Below are positions 1 through 11,599 of a stretch of DNA of 64,000 bases, piece by piece. The translations under genes were made by a program, and so were the position numbers. Each line of letters starts with the position of its first letter. Position 1 is the stretch's first letter. The stretch is from Strongylocentrotus droebachiensis (Eukaryota; Echinodermata; Echinoidea; Camarodonta; Strongylocentrotidae): contig JAVYIG010000409.1 of the NCBI GenBank assembly GCA_035222895.1, positions 124,001-188,000 on the forward strand. Reading direction: 5' to 3'. The notes beneath the pieces are model-generated. The model was not told the origin of the DNA, searched no databases, and saw only the letters and a program-made list of their open reading frames with translations.

Positions 1-503
1 CTTCAAGGTCTACTTAGATGATGGCTTTAGTCTGATCTAGAAGGATCTTGACAGTTTAGAATTGATTGAGGATCTAGGAACCTTTATTTACTTATTGTAG
101 CACCTTCTTGGTTGTTTTAGGATAGTTCACCCTGGCCTTCCAAGGATGTGACTTAATGTTCTCCTCGTTTCTCGATTGCAATAATATTTTCCCATATTGA
201 TAAGATCTTCTACATATTTATTTACTGGTGTTTGCATATTTTCATTAAGGCAGTGATATTGGTCATTAGGGCAATGGCAGTGCCTTAAAAGGACGTCACA
301 CATAGCAGTCTACTATGTCGACGTGCAAATCTAAAAGTCCCAATTGTTTGGGAGGATAGACCAGCTACCTCAGTTAGGGCTCATTCACATATGTCTGGGT
401 AAGTTGTATCAACGCATGTGAACAAGCCTTAATCAATTTGATTATCTCTGAAAATCAGTCATAATGAATTAAATCATAAGATAAGGATTGAGGTATAGAA
501 ATA
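1..503. other. Unannotated AT-rich sequence
   Basis: No convincing exon, RNA gene or repeat structure is visible here. The stretch ends at the TA that flanks the left end of the foldback element starting at 504. Confidence 0.5.
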
Positions 504-1149
504 CAGAGTGAGTCAAAAAAAAGTTTACACCTAGAAAATTGCTAATTATTTTTAAAATCATCAATGAACAGTAAATTATTATATATTTTATGAAAGAGTG
601 TTTTCTCCCAAATCTGTTGGTATCATTTTTGTGTGGTATGTGTTCAAGCTTGGATGAACAGGAGGCATTGTTTGCGAGAGTGAAAAAATCAACTTGCGCC
701 AAAGTTGCTTATGTGATATTTGAATTAAACAATTGGGATTTGGGTATTAATTTGGTCTTTGCAGATCCAAATGACATCCCTTACAAAATTAATCATGCCA
801 CGCATATCAAATATCAATGAACAATTGTGCGTGTGTGTGTGTGAGCGATTTTGTTTCTGCAAAAAGCATATGCAATGCATTTCATTTGATACATTCAATT
901 CATTCTCTCACTCCGCTAATCCTCACATAATACATAATGTAGGCATTACTGCGGCGCAAGTCGATTTTTGCACTCTCTCAAACAATGCCTCCTGTTCATC
1001 CAAGCGTGAACACATACCACACAATAATGGTACCAAATGATTTGGGATAAAACACTCTTTCATAAGATGTATAATAATTCACTGTACATAGATGATTTTA
1101 AAAATAATTAGCAATTTTCTAGTTGTAAACTTTTTTTTGACTCACACGG
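504..1149. mobile_element. Foldback MITE with long inverted arms, Tc1/mariner-like
   Basis: The left end reads GAGTCAAAAAAAAGTTTACA and the right end is its near-exact reverse complement. The inverted similarity continues inward for about 190 bases on each side, to about 697 on the left and about 955 on the right. The element is flanked by TA at 502-503 and 1150-1151, as expected for TA-targeting Tc1/mariner transposons. No transposase frame remains. The two open frames inside (590-820 and 759-1040, plus strand) lie largely in the arms and look fortuitous. Family assignment rests on the TA flank and the terminal GAGTCAAAAAAAAGTT type sequence, so it is an inference. Confidence 0.85.
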
Positions 1150-1312
1150 TATATACCTCACCACATTTTAGGCATTCATAATATCATTGAGGGGTCTTGT
1201 TTACTTCACTCTTAGCATTGAGTCACGACTGAATATACCATGTATCCAATGACAAATGTTATTTCTTAATAAAGGTGTAGATTAGAAAATTGCCATGAAA
1301 TTTTGGTTGAAG

Positions 1313-1408
1313 CCATAATGCAGAGATGCCAACTGTTCCGTTTTTGCCGTATTTGTTCCGTTTTTTTGCTATGAATACGGCAGTACCTTTTTTGTATGTT
1401 TTGTTACG

Positions 1409-1441
<33 letters not shown>

Positions 1442-1968
1442 ATTTTTTATTATTTATGCCCCACCCCCTGGTACTATGCCTGGCAATGTCTCCCAGCTCA
1501 GTAATCGGTGTGTTTACTCACCACTCGGAAACTACAACAACACTCAAATTTGTCTGTCATCTTGGTTTGAAAGTAATTTTTCTAATAGATCTCAATATCA
1601 TGGTGTACCACAAGGTTCTATCCTAGGTCCTCTACTGTTTTTGATTTACATTAATGATCTTACACATTCTTCTAAAAACGACATTGTTAATATTATTTAT
1701 GACCAGTTAGTTAGCACAAATCGGCGCCTTTAACTGCACCTCGCAGTTAAATGAAAGTCCTTCCCCGCATGTTTTTTTTAATACAGACAATTTTTTTTTT
1801 TTTTCTTGGCCCAAAAAATAGAGGTGCGTCTTATACACAGAGATTTACGGTACGTGGTACTGCCGTTTTTTTTTTAAGCTGCTCGATTGGGCGATTTTTT
1901 CGAAAATACTGTTTTTTGCTCTTCAGAATACTTTTTTTTGTTGATGAAGGTTGGCAACTCTGCATAAT
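1313..1968. mobile_element. TIR element with internal retrotransposon debris
   Basis: The left end contains AATGCAGAGATGCCAACT and the right end GGTTGGCAACTCTGCATAAT. These are inverted copies with about one mismatch in twenty. Between them lie a 29-base T run (1409-1437), a reverse-transcriptase fragment (about 1540-1680) and a segment reading GGTGCGTCTTATACACA (about 1822). No transposase frame is seen. The nested arrangement suggests that retroelement material was inserted into, or captured by, a non-autonomous DNA element. Confidence 0.7.
1540..1733 (+). pseudogene. Non-LTR retrotransposon reverse transcriptase fragment
   Basis: In the plus frame that is open from 1476 to 1733 the translation includes GVPQGSILGPLLFLIYINDL. 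This is the highly conserved RT motif of Jockey/CR1/RTE-type non-LTR retrotransposons, in the palm region just before the catalytic YADD. A preceding W...SNRSQYH stretch matches the usual spacing. The catalytic box itself is missing: the frame becomes unlike RT after about codon 75 and stops at 1731. Only about 60 RT residues remain, against several hundred in an intact domain, so this is a truncated remnant. Confidence 0.85.
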
Positions 1969-3055
1969 GGGCCTACGTTTTGTTTTCACAGCTGCAAAAA
2001 AATGGTTTCAGCTGAACATACTTTAAATGTTAAAATTTTCAAAGTGGCAATAATGATGAAAATTATTTTAATCAGATGTAATTATGAGAATAAATTCAAA
2101 TTGGACATCAGTTGATCATTTTTTGCTCAGGAAATGCCTGTGGTGTTTCAAAAAATTACGTTTGAGGTCAGAAAGCAGAGTTGCTAATTTTAGGCATTCA
2201 CTAGTGTGTTCACAAAAAGCGTAATCTAGGCTTGTTATCACTGCCAAATTATTTAGGAAATTGGATCTTTGAACATTATGATGCATATTTTTGAAAGTTG
2301 TATTTCGGAGGAGCATTTTTGGAAAGGTGAAATTTAGTCAAGAAGTATCCAGGTGTTAGGAATTTATTGCTGTAATTGAATTGCAGTTTATTCAAAATTT
2401 TATGAGATGTTTTCATACTCTCAATTACTAATTTCCTTAATTTATGAATATTAAAAAAGAGTGATAACATAATATTTCAAAAAATGAAGACAAGTTTATA
2501 TACAAATTTACTTTGAAAATTAGGTGTTCATGAAGGTGATGTGGAATTTGTCATCGCTCAATTTATAGATGTGTATGAAACTCTGTAATGAGATAACTTT
2601 GGAAATGTACTGTGAAAGACAATTTTGACATTGATTTGATTTGATGTCAGATATTTTGAGGTTTCATATCTCAGAAGACCATTTGAGAGAATCTTTAACG
2701 TGATAATTATAATGCTTTGAATGAAAGCAAATGATTTAGAGAAACTGTTTAACAAAAATTGAGAAAAATTATGAGTCATGTTTAATACTGCACTCCAAAT
2801 TTATTGTACCGGTATATGGTACTTTTTTTATTTATTTCACTACCGAGACACTTGGTGAACATGCAGACCATGAATTTCAAATCGATATAGTTTATACCAG
2901 GTTTTCCTTTTTGTAAGCCAATCTCCATCAACAGATTTCCATTCACATGAAGGATGCACTTGTGAGATAGATTGAACCAGAGCCATCAATTGGGAGAGTT
3001 TGAGCAACCTGGTTCGAGTTGGGCACAGTATCTTCCCTGGTCGCCATCTTTTGCA
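1969..3055. other. No supported feature
   Basis: AT-rich sequence with three modest minus-strand open frames (2116-2316, 2276-2470, 2558-2779). None has splice sites, recognisable motifs or convincing composition. They may be old retroelement debris, but I cannot show this. Confidence 0.4.
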
Positions 3056-3059
3056 CTCA

Positions 3060-3179
3060 GAACATTGCTACAAAAATGTATAATGTTTGTCATTTTAATT
3101 TTGTATTCACCTTGAATGTATTGTTTGATTGTTAAATTTCTTGAAAGTGCTGAATGAATAATAATAAATAAATAAATAT
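3060..3179 (+). mobile_element. LINE/SINE 3' end with (AATA)n tail
   Basis: A segment rich in short T runs ends in AATAATAATAAATAAATAAA at about 3158-3177. This is the simple-repeat tail expected at the 3' end of a CR1/L2-type non-LTR element on the plus strand. The upstream body cannot be delimited. Confidence 0.45.
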
Positions 3180-5840
3180 GGCAAAATACTACTTTTTAGG
3201 GCAAGACAGAAGAAGAATATACGCTATGTTGTGACCAAGTACAACCAAGTTGGCCAAACTCTGTGTATAGATGGCTCTGGATTGAACTGAACCTACTTCA
3301 GTGACAGTTGTCCTTCTAAAACACATCAAATTCCTAGCTTCAACTGTGGATGCAATACTAGAACTGACCCTAATCTTAAAAGCCAATTACAGCCCATGCC
3401 CATACTCTATACGTCTGTGGTGAATTAAAGCCAAATGTTGATGAGCAAGCATCACACCACCAATAAGTGTGCAGCTGCCGTAGAATCCAGATCATTTTGA
3501 GCACCATAATTATGTTATTCTAGGCATTTATGGCACTTGGCCCTGTTAAGTAGGTCACTCAGTTGAGGGTCAACAATCTTGGAGAGAAGGTATTTTCAAG
3601 ATGTAAAATCACGTGTTTTGTACCGATTTCTTTCTACTTGTATGTTCTTTTTTATTATGTCCTTTTGTATTTTTGTGTATAAAGTAATCGATATGTTCCA
3701 GAATCCATATCATTTCAATATATTTTTTTCTGTAAAAGATGAATTTGAAAAGTAAATTTTGAAAATAGAACACATTGTTGTCTTGTGTTTTGTGCAATAT
3801 AACATTGACTTCATATAGGATATATTTTTATTCAAATGGTCATATCTCAGCCAATACTTAAGATATTCAATTGGTTTTCGACATTCGTACATTATTTTTG
3901 ATGCTCTTTCGGAAAATGAAGAAAAAATTGAGAAATTCAAAAAATAGATTTTTTGATGACGTCACACTTCACCACTCTATTCAAAGATATGGGAGGGGGG
4001 GGGGGGGGGATTCAAGAAGTCCCATGGGGGGTTGTCCGTACATTACTGGCCGAATTAAAGATTTTAATGTACCTAATTATTGCTTGAAACAAATTTGGTA
4101 ACCTTACTAATTACTATCTGACCAATTATCAGGGTAAATAATAGATCCAATTTTCTCTATTCCATTACACTCTGTAATGTATGGGATACAGATAGACCGA
4201 ATGTCTCGGCAGTTGCCTAAAAACAAGTACTGGACGATAAACGTTTGTGGATCATTGTATCTTCCCTGATGAATATCTCTTTGCCTAAAACTTGACGATT
4301 TAGTTGGCCATGAGCAATATGTTTATTCATCTCTGATGTCTTTTGTGTACAAAATAACTCAAAACATTCCATTCTCAGTATTGATGACTTTCAGAACAGT
4401 TTGATTTTATTATTTACTACCATAAATGACGTTTATTCTGTCTCAAAAATTAAGGTTAATCATAATCATAGGGATTCCCTAAAAACTGCCCATTGTGTTG
4501 TATATGGTACTTATCACTCTAGTACTAACGGAGATAGAACCACTGTATGTTTGCACATTTCATTTTAATATCTCGAGGTACCTATCCTCAAAAATTATTC
4601 ACAGACAAAGCGAGATTAAAAAGCCCCTCTGTATCCGTATCCCTTCATTAACCCCCCCCCCCCCCCCAAAAAAAAAAAAAAAAAAACTCTGTTCTTGTTT
4701 GACATTTCCAGGATAGTCCTGTAGCTTTTCAGGTATAGCGCCCTCAATCGATTCAATGTCCTCCCGCGGTAAACTATTTCTCACCTATCTCCCGGCCTAT
4801 CTCCTTTCATCTTTCCTTCACTCCCCTCTTCTCTGCCCTCGCCAACCCCCTTTTTTCTTCCTCTCTCTCTCCCTCCCTTCCCTTCACCCCTCCCTCATTT
4901 CTCCACCATTCTAGATACTATATGTTGCCTTACTCTTTCCATCTTATTCTCTTTTTGCCGCTCTCTCATGCACTCCAGTAAAATATCACAATTAATGACC
5001 TTTGAATGCAAAGAACCTATTCACACCTCACGTTCGGCAGACTTCCTTTCCAAACACAGGTAATGTTACAAAGACAACAGTTGCAAATAAATGGCAGAAC
5101 CTTCGTGTCTTCTGCGACGCGAATTTATATTCGACAGACACGAACACTAATAATCTTTTATCGTTATATACGCCTGCTTTTCGAATTGCCTAGAAAAATT
5201 GCACGTGTATCACAAATCTGTGCATATTGAATTTAGCTCGTAAACTTGTCACCTTTGCAAAGATATCAATACAAATCGGGGCTAAGGATTTTCACACCTT
5301 GGTGTGTCAATAACAATGTCACGAAGGCAAACAGAATATCATTGGACTCAGTCACATTATAGACTACGAGTATACATATTCCAAATTTATATTTTAAAAG
5401 GTTCTTCAGTTCTTGGATGTAATCTAATTTTGTGTTATAAATGGGGAGTTCGAGGTATCGTTACAAAAATGTATATATTTTCAGTTTTAGGATCGAAAGT
5501 GTTTCATTGTTTCTTTTTACGTTGCCTTCTCCTTTTGCCTTTCTCTTTTTCATTTGTATTTCTCTCTTTCTCCTTCACTTTTCGCCTTTCGATGGGGGGG
5601 AGGGGGATGCGCAAGACAGTATCCCCGTCCCCCTGAAGCTAAGTCACTATGAACAACGGCTACCTTGCCCGTTACTAAGGATTACCCGACATATCAGAGA
5701 AATTCGTCAACGAGAAGTTCACATGTTAACATGACTGACTAAAACAACAAAAAGTGTTGCCTTATATTAACGCAGCTTTATTTCATTCTATCAGGTTTTT
5801 CTTTCAAAAATAGAAAAAGAATTCATGGCAATCGACCTTA
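3180..5840. other. Intergenic sequence with homopolymer runs
   Basis: No exon is convincing here. The stretch contains a G run (about 3991-4009), a C16-A19 block (4652-4686), a pyrimidine-rich stretch (4790-4920) and a T/C-rich patch (5510-5590). Confidence 0.4.
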
Positions 5841-5844
5841 ATAC

Positions 5845-5996
5845 ATAAGCCGGGTTATAAACCCAAATTGTAGAGTAGAACACACATGCTTTATATTTTG
5901 TACTAATTGCATTATAATATATAAGCCGGGTTATAAACTCAAATTGTAAAATAGAACACACGTGCTATATACTTTGCTCTAATTGCATTTTATTGT
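5845..5996. repeat. Two-copy 76-bp tandem duplication
   Basis: ATAAGCCGGGTTATAAAC occurs at 5845 and again at 5921. The following AAATTGTA, GAACACAC, TGC and CTAATTGCAT words are repeated at the same spacing. The two copies differ at only a few positions. Confidence 0.85.
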
Positions 5997-6272
5997 CTCA
6001 TTTGTCCTAGTAGATCACAGGAAACGTCCATTCCTTTCCCAAGCCCCAGGTGCGAGAGCAATCCGTGATAAAGTGCTAACAAATATCAATGTTTCCATGT
6101 CAACCGGCATGTGTAGGCCTAATTGCGTGATAAAAAATAGAGCTGACTGTTTGATCATTCGTTCATTATTATAATAGTTTTTCTTTTTCTTTTTTCCTCT
6201 CTCTTTATACTTCTATCTCTCTCTTTATACCTCTCTCTTCCTTTTTCATTTTTTCTCTCTTTATACCTCTCT

Positions 6273-6289
6273 CTCTCTCCCTTTTTTTT

Positions 6290-6330
<41 letters not shown>

Positions 6331-6448
6331 TTCTCTCTCTCTCCCTCTCTCCTCATCCTTTTTGCACTTTCATTTCTTTCTTTTTCTTTTGATTACCCCC
6401 ACACACTTTTATTTTCCTAGACAACAAAAGTTACAAAAGTCTTCTTCT

Positions 6449-6483
<35 letters not shown>

Positions 6484-6602
6484 TTCTTCCTCCTCCTCTT
6501 CTTCGTCTTCTACTTCGTCTTCTTCTTCTTCTTCTCCTGTCTTCTTCTTCCTCTTTCTCTTCTTCTTCTTCTTCTTCTTTTTCTTCTTCTTCTTCATCTT
6601 CT

Positions 6603-6634
<32 letters not shown>

Positions 6635-6695
6635 GGCCTTCTTCTACCTCATTTTCTTCCTCTTCTTCTTCTTCTCCATTAATTTCTTTTTCTTT
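6273..6695. repeat. CT, TA and (TTC)n microsatellites
   Basis: A (CT)n block followed by (TA)n and more CT (6273-6350) precedes a long, slightly interrupted TTC/TCC tract (6437-6690). The strand asymmetry is nearly complete: pyrimidines on plus, purines on minus. The open frames across it (poly-Ser, poly-Phe, poly-Glu/Lys) are artefacts of the repeat. Confidence 0.95.
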
Positions 6696-6779
6696 TTCCT
6701 CCTCTCTTTCCTTATTAAAATGTGAACTTTAACCTATCCGGGCCCATCCAAGATTTGTCGTTTGACTTCTGCCCCTGGG

Positions 6780-7090
6780 TATTATATCATCATCATCTTG
6801 TCAATGACACAATAATCTAGATGCATATACAGAAACAAAATCGTCTCTCCTCCGCTCCGAAAACATACGTGCACAGGGAACGTTTTGTGCTGCGTGGATG
6901 CCGCAAATATATGCCGCTGCCAAGAACCGGCGTTTCCATGACAACAGGACGCTTTCCGTGATGCTCACGAACAATCGTCTACAGCCACAGCGACTGTTTC
7001 ATTTCCCCCGCATTTCCTCTCCTCTTATATCCTCTCCCATTTCCATAGCTAAAATAGTAGAACTTATCAAAACATTTATATTGGCTTTAT
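6780..7090. promoter_or_regulatory. CpG-containing segment with X-box-like motif
   Basis: Unlike its surroundings, this segment is rich in CpG and not repetitive. GTTTCCATGACAAC at 6932-6945 closely matches the RFX-factor X-box consensus (RYYNYY N1-3 RRNRAC). The segment is open from 6898 to 7090 on plus, but no splice sites confirm coding. A cis-regulatory role is an inference. Confidence 0.35.
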
Positions 7091-7723
7091 AAGGAATGGA
7101 TGAAAATACTTTCCTTATGTAGGTGACTGCATGGGGTTATCGTCAAAGAATGTAGGTCCTCCTATATTATGTGCAGTAAATCCGAGTGGTAATGTGAGAA
7201 ATTACGAAAAATCTAGAGTGCCCGACTGCCTTGTCTTGAAAACCCTTTTCAGTAAGTAACATCGAAACATATGAAGAAGAAAATGCTTAATCATCTAAAT
7301 GAATAATATTAGAATGAAGGAGAAATAAAATGTGATTTATTAGTGCTTTCTTCTTGTGCCTTTGCGCGTTTGCATGTTTCGAGAGCGAAGCTGTTGTATG
7401 CTATGTAGTCCCCCGGGCCCAAGCCGGGTATATGCTCGGTTCTATTTTCGTTCACCGTTAGTCTCTCAGCTGGAATTGGAAACTTGGCAGTGATATCGAA
7501 TGATCCCACGATGAAAGATGGAAGGCATTATTTAGAATTAGGGGCGGGTAACTTCTAGCAAAACTTCATGATAGATGGAATATGGTCCACTATACTGATC
7601 ATAATAATTACGGATAAGTGGGATAGAGGATTCGTTGTTGATGCAGTCTCATATAGATCTGTGATCCTTGTAAAGCTGTAGATACATAGATGATGAATAT
7701 CCCTAATCAAACAACACCAAAAC

Positions 7724-7892
7724 TATAGTCGAGTCTGTCTTATAATAACGGGCAAAATGCCACCTGTCTATAGTGGTCAGTCTCTACACTGCCTCGCTCT
7801 ATGTTAACGAACCTGTCTAGAAATGCCACTTGTCTACAGTGGCCACTTTGTGCGTTTCTCTAGGGTGGCCGTAATAGACAGGTTCGACTATA
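7724..7892. mobile_element. Small palindromic MITE
   Basis: The left end TATAGTCGAGTCTGTCTTA and the right end TAATAGACAGGTTCGACTATA are inverted copies. Internal CACCTGTCTA and TGTCTACAGTGGCCA words are repeated in both orientations. It resembles the element at 43206-43420, which carries the same kind of ACAGGTGGTC word. It has no coding capacity. Confidence 0.75.
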
Positions 7893-8709
7893 CTTCTGTA
7901 AATTTCCCTTAATCATAGAGAGGGGAATAATTTAGAGGAGAAGAATCTTATGAAGAAAATAATTGTTTCGAGAATTGTATTATTGTACATTGTTATTACC
8001 ATAAAAATCATCATTATCACCGTCATCATCATTGTCATAAAATAATGATCATCATCGTCATTATGATCATCATCATCATCGCGACTATCATCATAATTAT
8101 TTCAGCCATGAATTTCAGCAAAATAATTCAAAGAACTCCGTTCAGCCCCCCCCCCCCCCCCCCACCCCCACACACACATACACATTGCCGGGGGGGGGGG
8201 GCTGGGTGAAAAACCGTCGAGTGTATAGGTCTGACAGAATCATAAAGCAGACCAACGCGAAGGGCTGTATATACCTCGTCTCTCTTTTCTTTTCTTCTTT
8301 TTCTTCTTTAAAAAAAAAAGACCGTCATAATTTTAAAACATGATAAATACCATGTGCTTATTTTTGGCCTCCTACCTGCAACTTTCGAAAACAATAATCG
8401 GTTTCCGATTTTCTCATTTTCTCACATCTGTGAAAAGATATCATTAACAATATACAGAACAAACGAATATAATAAGATCTGTCACCAGTAATTTTGTAGT
8501 ACCCAACACTTAAAATCTTAAAATCCATTCGAATTATAGGACCTATATTATTATCTGAAATCCAACAGTTGGCGACAAAACAGAAACTTCGAATTTTCGG
8601 TCGCAGTGTTTATTCCTGTTTGAATATTGTTTACAGTTTACAAGCAATGTATATTCTTCCAATTGCCTGTTTCAGCCATTATATTATATCCGCCACTTCC
8701 CACACCACC

Positions 8710-8715
<6 letters not shown>
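7893..8715. other. Noncoding sequence with C/G homopolymers
   Basis: It contains an ATC/CAT-rich patch (8000-8100), a run of about 18 C (8146-8163), CA repeats and a G run (about 8190-8200). No gene signal is visible. Confidence 0.4.
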
Positions 8716-8773
<58 letters not shown>

Positions 8774-8850
8774 CCCTTTCTTTCTTTCTCCCCCCCCCCC
8801 TCTCTCTCTCTCTCTCTCGCTCAGAGTTCCCTTTCTAGTCTTTCCCTGTC
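8716..8850. repeat. (CT)n and (CA)n compound microsatellite
   Basis: A perfect (CT)n block of about 40 bases is followed by CACACACACA, TTTC repeats, a C run and a second (CT)n block. The overlapping Ser/Leu-rich open frames are not genes. Confidence 0.95.
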
Positions 8851-10270
8851 TCCTCCTGTCTTAGTCTCTCTCTTTTATTTTCCAAAGAAAAGAATTCTGG
8901 TAGCAATATTTTTGTCAAGGATTGTCTGTCTTTTCCTTCTTCCTGTTGACCTCCCGCCCCCTTTGGGGGGCTCGGGGTCTGCAGCCCCCTGATGATTTTC
9001 TAAAGTCTCGATATGCGGGCAACCATCCCTCATATTTGGGCAGCGAGGTACCCGAATGAGTAAGTTGTGTTTGTTTGTTTGTTTGTTTGTTTTTTGTTCG
9101 TTCTTTTGTTTTTAACTAGTGTATTTTGATGACTAAATAAAATTTACCATAATAGAATGCCCCCATTTTTGGTCACTTTCTTTACTCGCTCGCAAAATGT
9201 GCCCGCTGCCCTATACGCCCCGCTCCCGCCCCCGCCCCACTACCCTTCTTTCTCTTCTGTGTCTTCTCTTCCCTCTCACAAACATTCGGTCACAGTTTTA
9301 TTTCAAAATCATGTTTTCATGGGACTATATAAATCACATGTCGACTTGTTTTGAATGTTCCACATTTAAGATTTACGGCCTTTCACATACTCTCCAGGAA
9401 CCCAGATGACTTCTTCCTATAAAAACGAAAATTAAAAATAAAAGAATGTTGGAAACAGGAGACGCACTGTTTTTCCCTTCCTGGCCATATATACATGTGC
9501 GTGAGAGAAGAATTCCCATATGTATAATCAAAATAATGTTGGTGAGGGGGGGGGGGGGGGGTGTTGCTGGTGTCTTCATTATAGGAAAAATAATGTACAT
9601 TATGTTCCGGTCTATTTATCATCATGTACTCCTTTTTGCCGATGTCATTTAATGTTTCATAAATCAGCAATCGCGTTTCATCTAACCGGTTTCTTATGTC
9701 TGTGTATACCAATCTAATGAAACACGCTTGCATTTTTGTTTAAAGATATAGCAACATTCCTTTCTTTTCCTGACAAAATACTTTTCCCACAATTTCTTTT
9801 CGTAAATGACTCACACGGCATGCAACAAAGAATTGTTCGTGTTAGTGCTACGTATTAAGAATCAAATGAGATATAGGGCGACGCAAGTTGCTTAATTTCT
9901 TCCCTTTTTCAATATCCTTTCCAATCAATTCGAGCCTTTATATACTTGTTGTATTCGCAACTTGCAGAATTTTAAATATGATACTATTACCCCTTCACAC
10001 AATTCTTTACAAGCTTAGCGTTCATTTCCTGCCTGTTTATCTTCAACATGGAATTCCATGAATGTCTCATTAATAACTACACATCTTTCAACATAACACT
10101 TCTGTGCAGACGTAAACGAATGAAAGAATAATGCAAAACATATTTTTCCTAACTGCTAGAGACGCTATCCACAAGCTACAAAAATATAATTGAAGTCTGA
10201 TACGCGGTGTATTTATGTATATTCATCATAATATACTTAATACTTCTCTCGAGATGATAAGAAAAAAGTA
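8851..10270. other. No supported feature
   Basis: It contains a (TTTG)n patch at 9065-9100 and a G15 run at 9546-9560. Small open frames on both strands have no splice support. Confidence 0.4.
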
Positions 10271-10285
10271 AGAAGTTGGCGGCAC

Positions 10286-10430
10286 GTTGCCTAGCAACCG
10301 GAGTGCGTGTCTACGTGTTGAAATGTCGAGACCGGCCTCCCGCAGACGACGGTATATATTTTTGTCGCGAGCTCGAGACACTCTTTCGCGGGAAATCGAA
10401 GGAAGATGAAGACAATGAGAAGGGGTTAAG
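10286..10430 (+). promoter_or_regulatory. X-box promoter and possible first exon
   Basis: GTTGCCTAGCAAC at 10286-10298 is a perfect palindromic RFX X-box. It is followed by CpG-rich DNA, a short 28-codon ORF (ATG 10323, TGA 10407, beginning MSRPASRRRRY) and a good splice donor, AAG|GTAAGG, at 10430/10431. X-box, CpG-rich start region and donor together are what a first exon of a ciliary-type gene looks like. No matching downstream exon was found, and the short ORF closes before the donor, so the exon would be 5' UTR. Confidence 0.4.
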
Positions 10431-10559
10431 GTAAGGGGTGGGGTAAAAGGAGAGGGAAGAGTAGGTCACCGTATATAGGTGGATCGAAATGGGAAATGAA
10501 AGAACGAAAAGAAGAAGAGTTGCTATGAGAGAAATGAATACTTTGCGGATATTGTAGAT

Positions 10560-11060
10560 TTCAACGAAAGAAAGATGAAAGAAAGGAAAAGGAAAAGAGG
10601 AGGCAAAGGTGTATATAGTGACATCATATATTTTTGAATAACGTTAATTTTGTTACTTTAAATCAGATTTTTAGAATTCTTCTTTAATTTAGTTTTTAGA
10701 TGGGAGGGTGTAAAGGACTCCTCCTCCCCTCCTCCTCCTCCTCCTCCTTTTCCTCTGCCTCCTCCTTCTTCTTCTTCCTTTTCTTCTAAGTTCTTCTTGG
10801 TTTTTGTTGTTGTTGTTTTTGTAATAATTATCTTTATGTTTATCATTATCGATTTAGGGTGGCTCGTCATTTGCAATAATTGTAGGGGAATCATTAAAAA
10901 AGGGGGATTAATGAACCCTTCCCTCCTCCCCATCCCCTCCATCCATACCTCGAGACCCGCTCAGTCATTATCTTTCCGTAATTTTACCCCATTCAACTCT
11001 CATTAATACATAATACCCCTCCCCCCCCCCCCCCCCACACTTAAATACTTATCTCGTCGG
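10560..11060. other. Purine/pyrimidine-rich noncoding sequence
   Basis: It holds a CTCCTC-rich patch (10718-10790), a TTGTTG patch and a C run (about 11013-11036). The minus-strand open frame across 10658-10942 is a translated simple repeat (poly-Glu/Gly) and is not counted as a gene. Confidence 0.5.
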
Positions 11061-11085
11061 TTACACAGCGAATTAACGCGCTCTA

Positions 11086-11099
11086 GTTTCCATGGTTAC
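11086..11099. promoter_or_regulatory. X-box-like motif
   Basis: GTTTCCATGGTTAC is a palindrome-like match to the RFX consensus. It lies in a short CpG-containing, non-repetitive stretch (11041-11130). No adjacent exon was identified. Confidence 0.35.
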
Positions 11100-11370
11100 C
11101 GCTTGCTGGTACTCTGGAGGCAGACCGCTAGACATTACTTTGAACAGTCTTGAAAATAAAAAGAATGTATGTACGTTTAATCATCCAGATAACAATGAGT
11201 GATTAGCTTGAAACGTGTGGCATTTTTTTTACAACGCTCACAAATATATTTTGGAAGAGACAACATAATTCGTCCTTGTTTTCACGAAGTGACGGTAGTG
11301 AGGAAAATCGTCACGCAAAGTGAATGCAATTTTTTTTCACTACCGTCACTTCAGAGGAGAGATTGGGACA

Positions 11371-11418
11371 GAGCAAGAGAGAGAGAAAGAGAGAGGGAGG
11401 GAGGGAGAGGGAGAGGGA

Positions 11419-11454
<36 letters not shown>

Positions 11455-11474
11455 AGAGAGAGAGGAAGAAGGGA

Positions 11475-11512
<38 letters not shown>

Positions 11513-11532
11513 GAAGGGGGGGGGGGAGAATA
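11371..11532. repeat. (GA)n/(GGGA)n microsatellite
   Basis: Nearly pure purine tract on plus, with GAGAGA blocks, GGGAGG blocks and a terminal G run. Its three overlapping open frames in each orientation are artefacts. Confidence 0.95.
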
Positions 11533-11599
11533 AGACAGAGGAGGACAAAGGGCAAACAACCTATACAAAAAACTTTTAAAAAAAGAGCGAGTGAGGTAC

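Noticed and set aside
590-1040. Two plus-strand ORFs of 76 and 93 codons
   Set aside because: They lie mostly within the inverted arms of the foldback element, show no transposase motif and differ in frame between arms.
5006-5734. Several plus-strand ORFs of 74-110 codons
   Set aside because: They overlap one another in different frames, include low-complexity T/C stretches and have no splice support.
6362-6682. Ser/Phe-rich ORF and antisense Glu/Lys-rich ORF
   Set aside because: Translated (TTC)n microsatellite.
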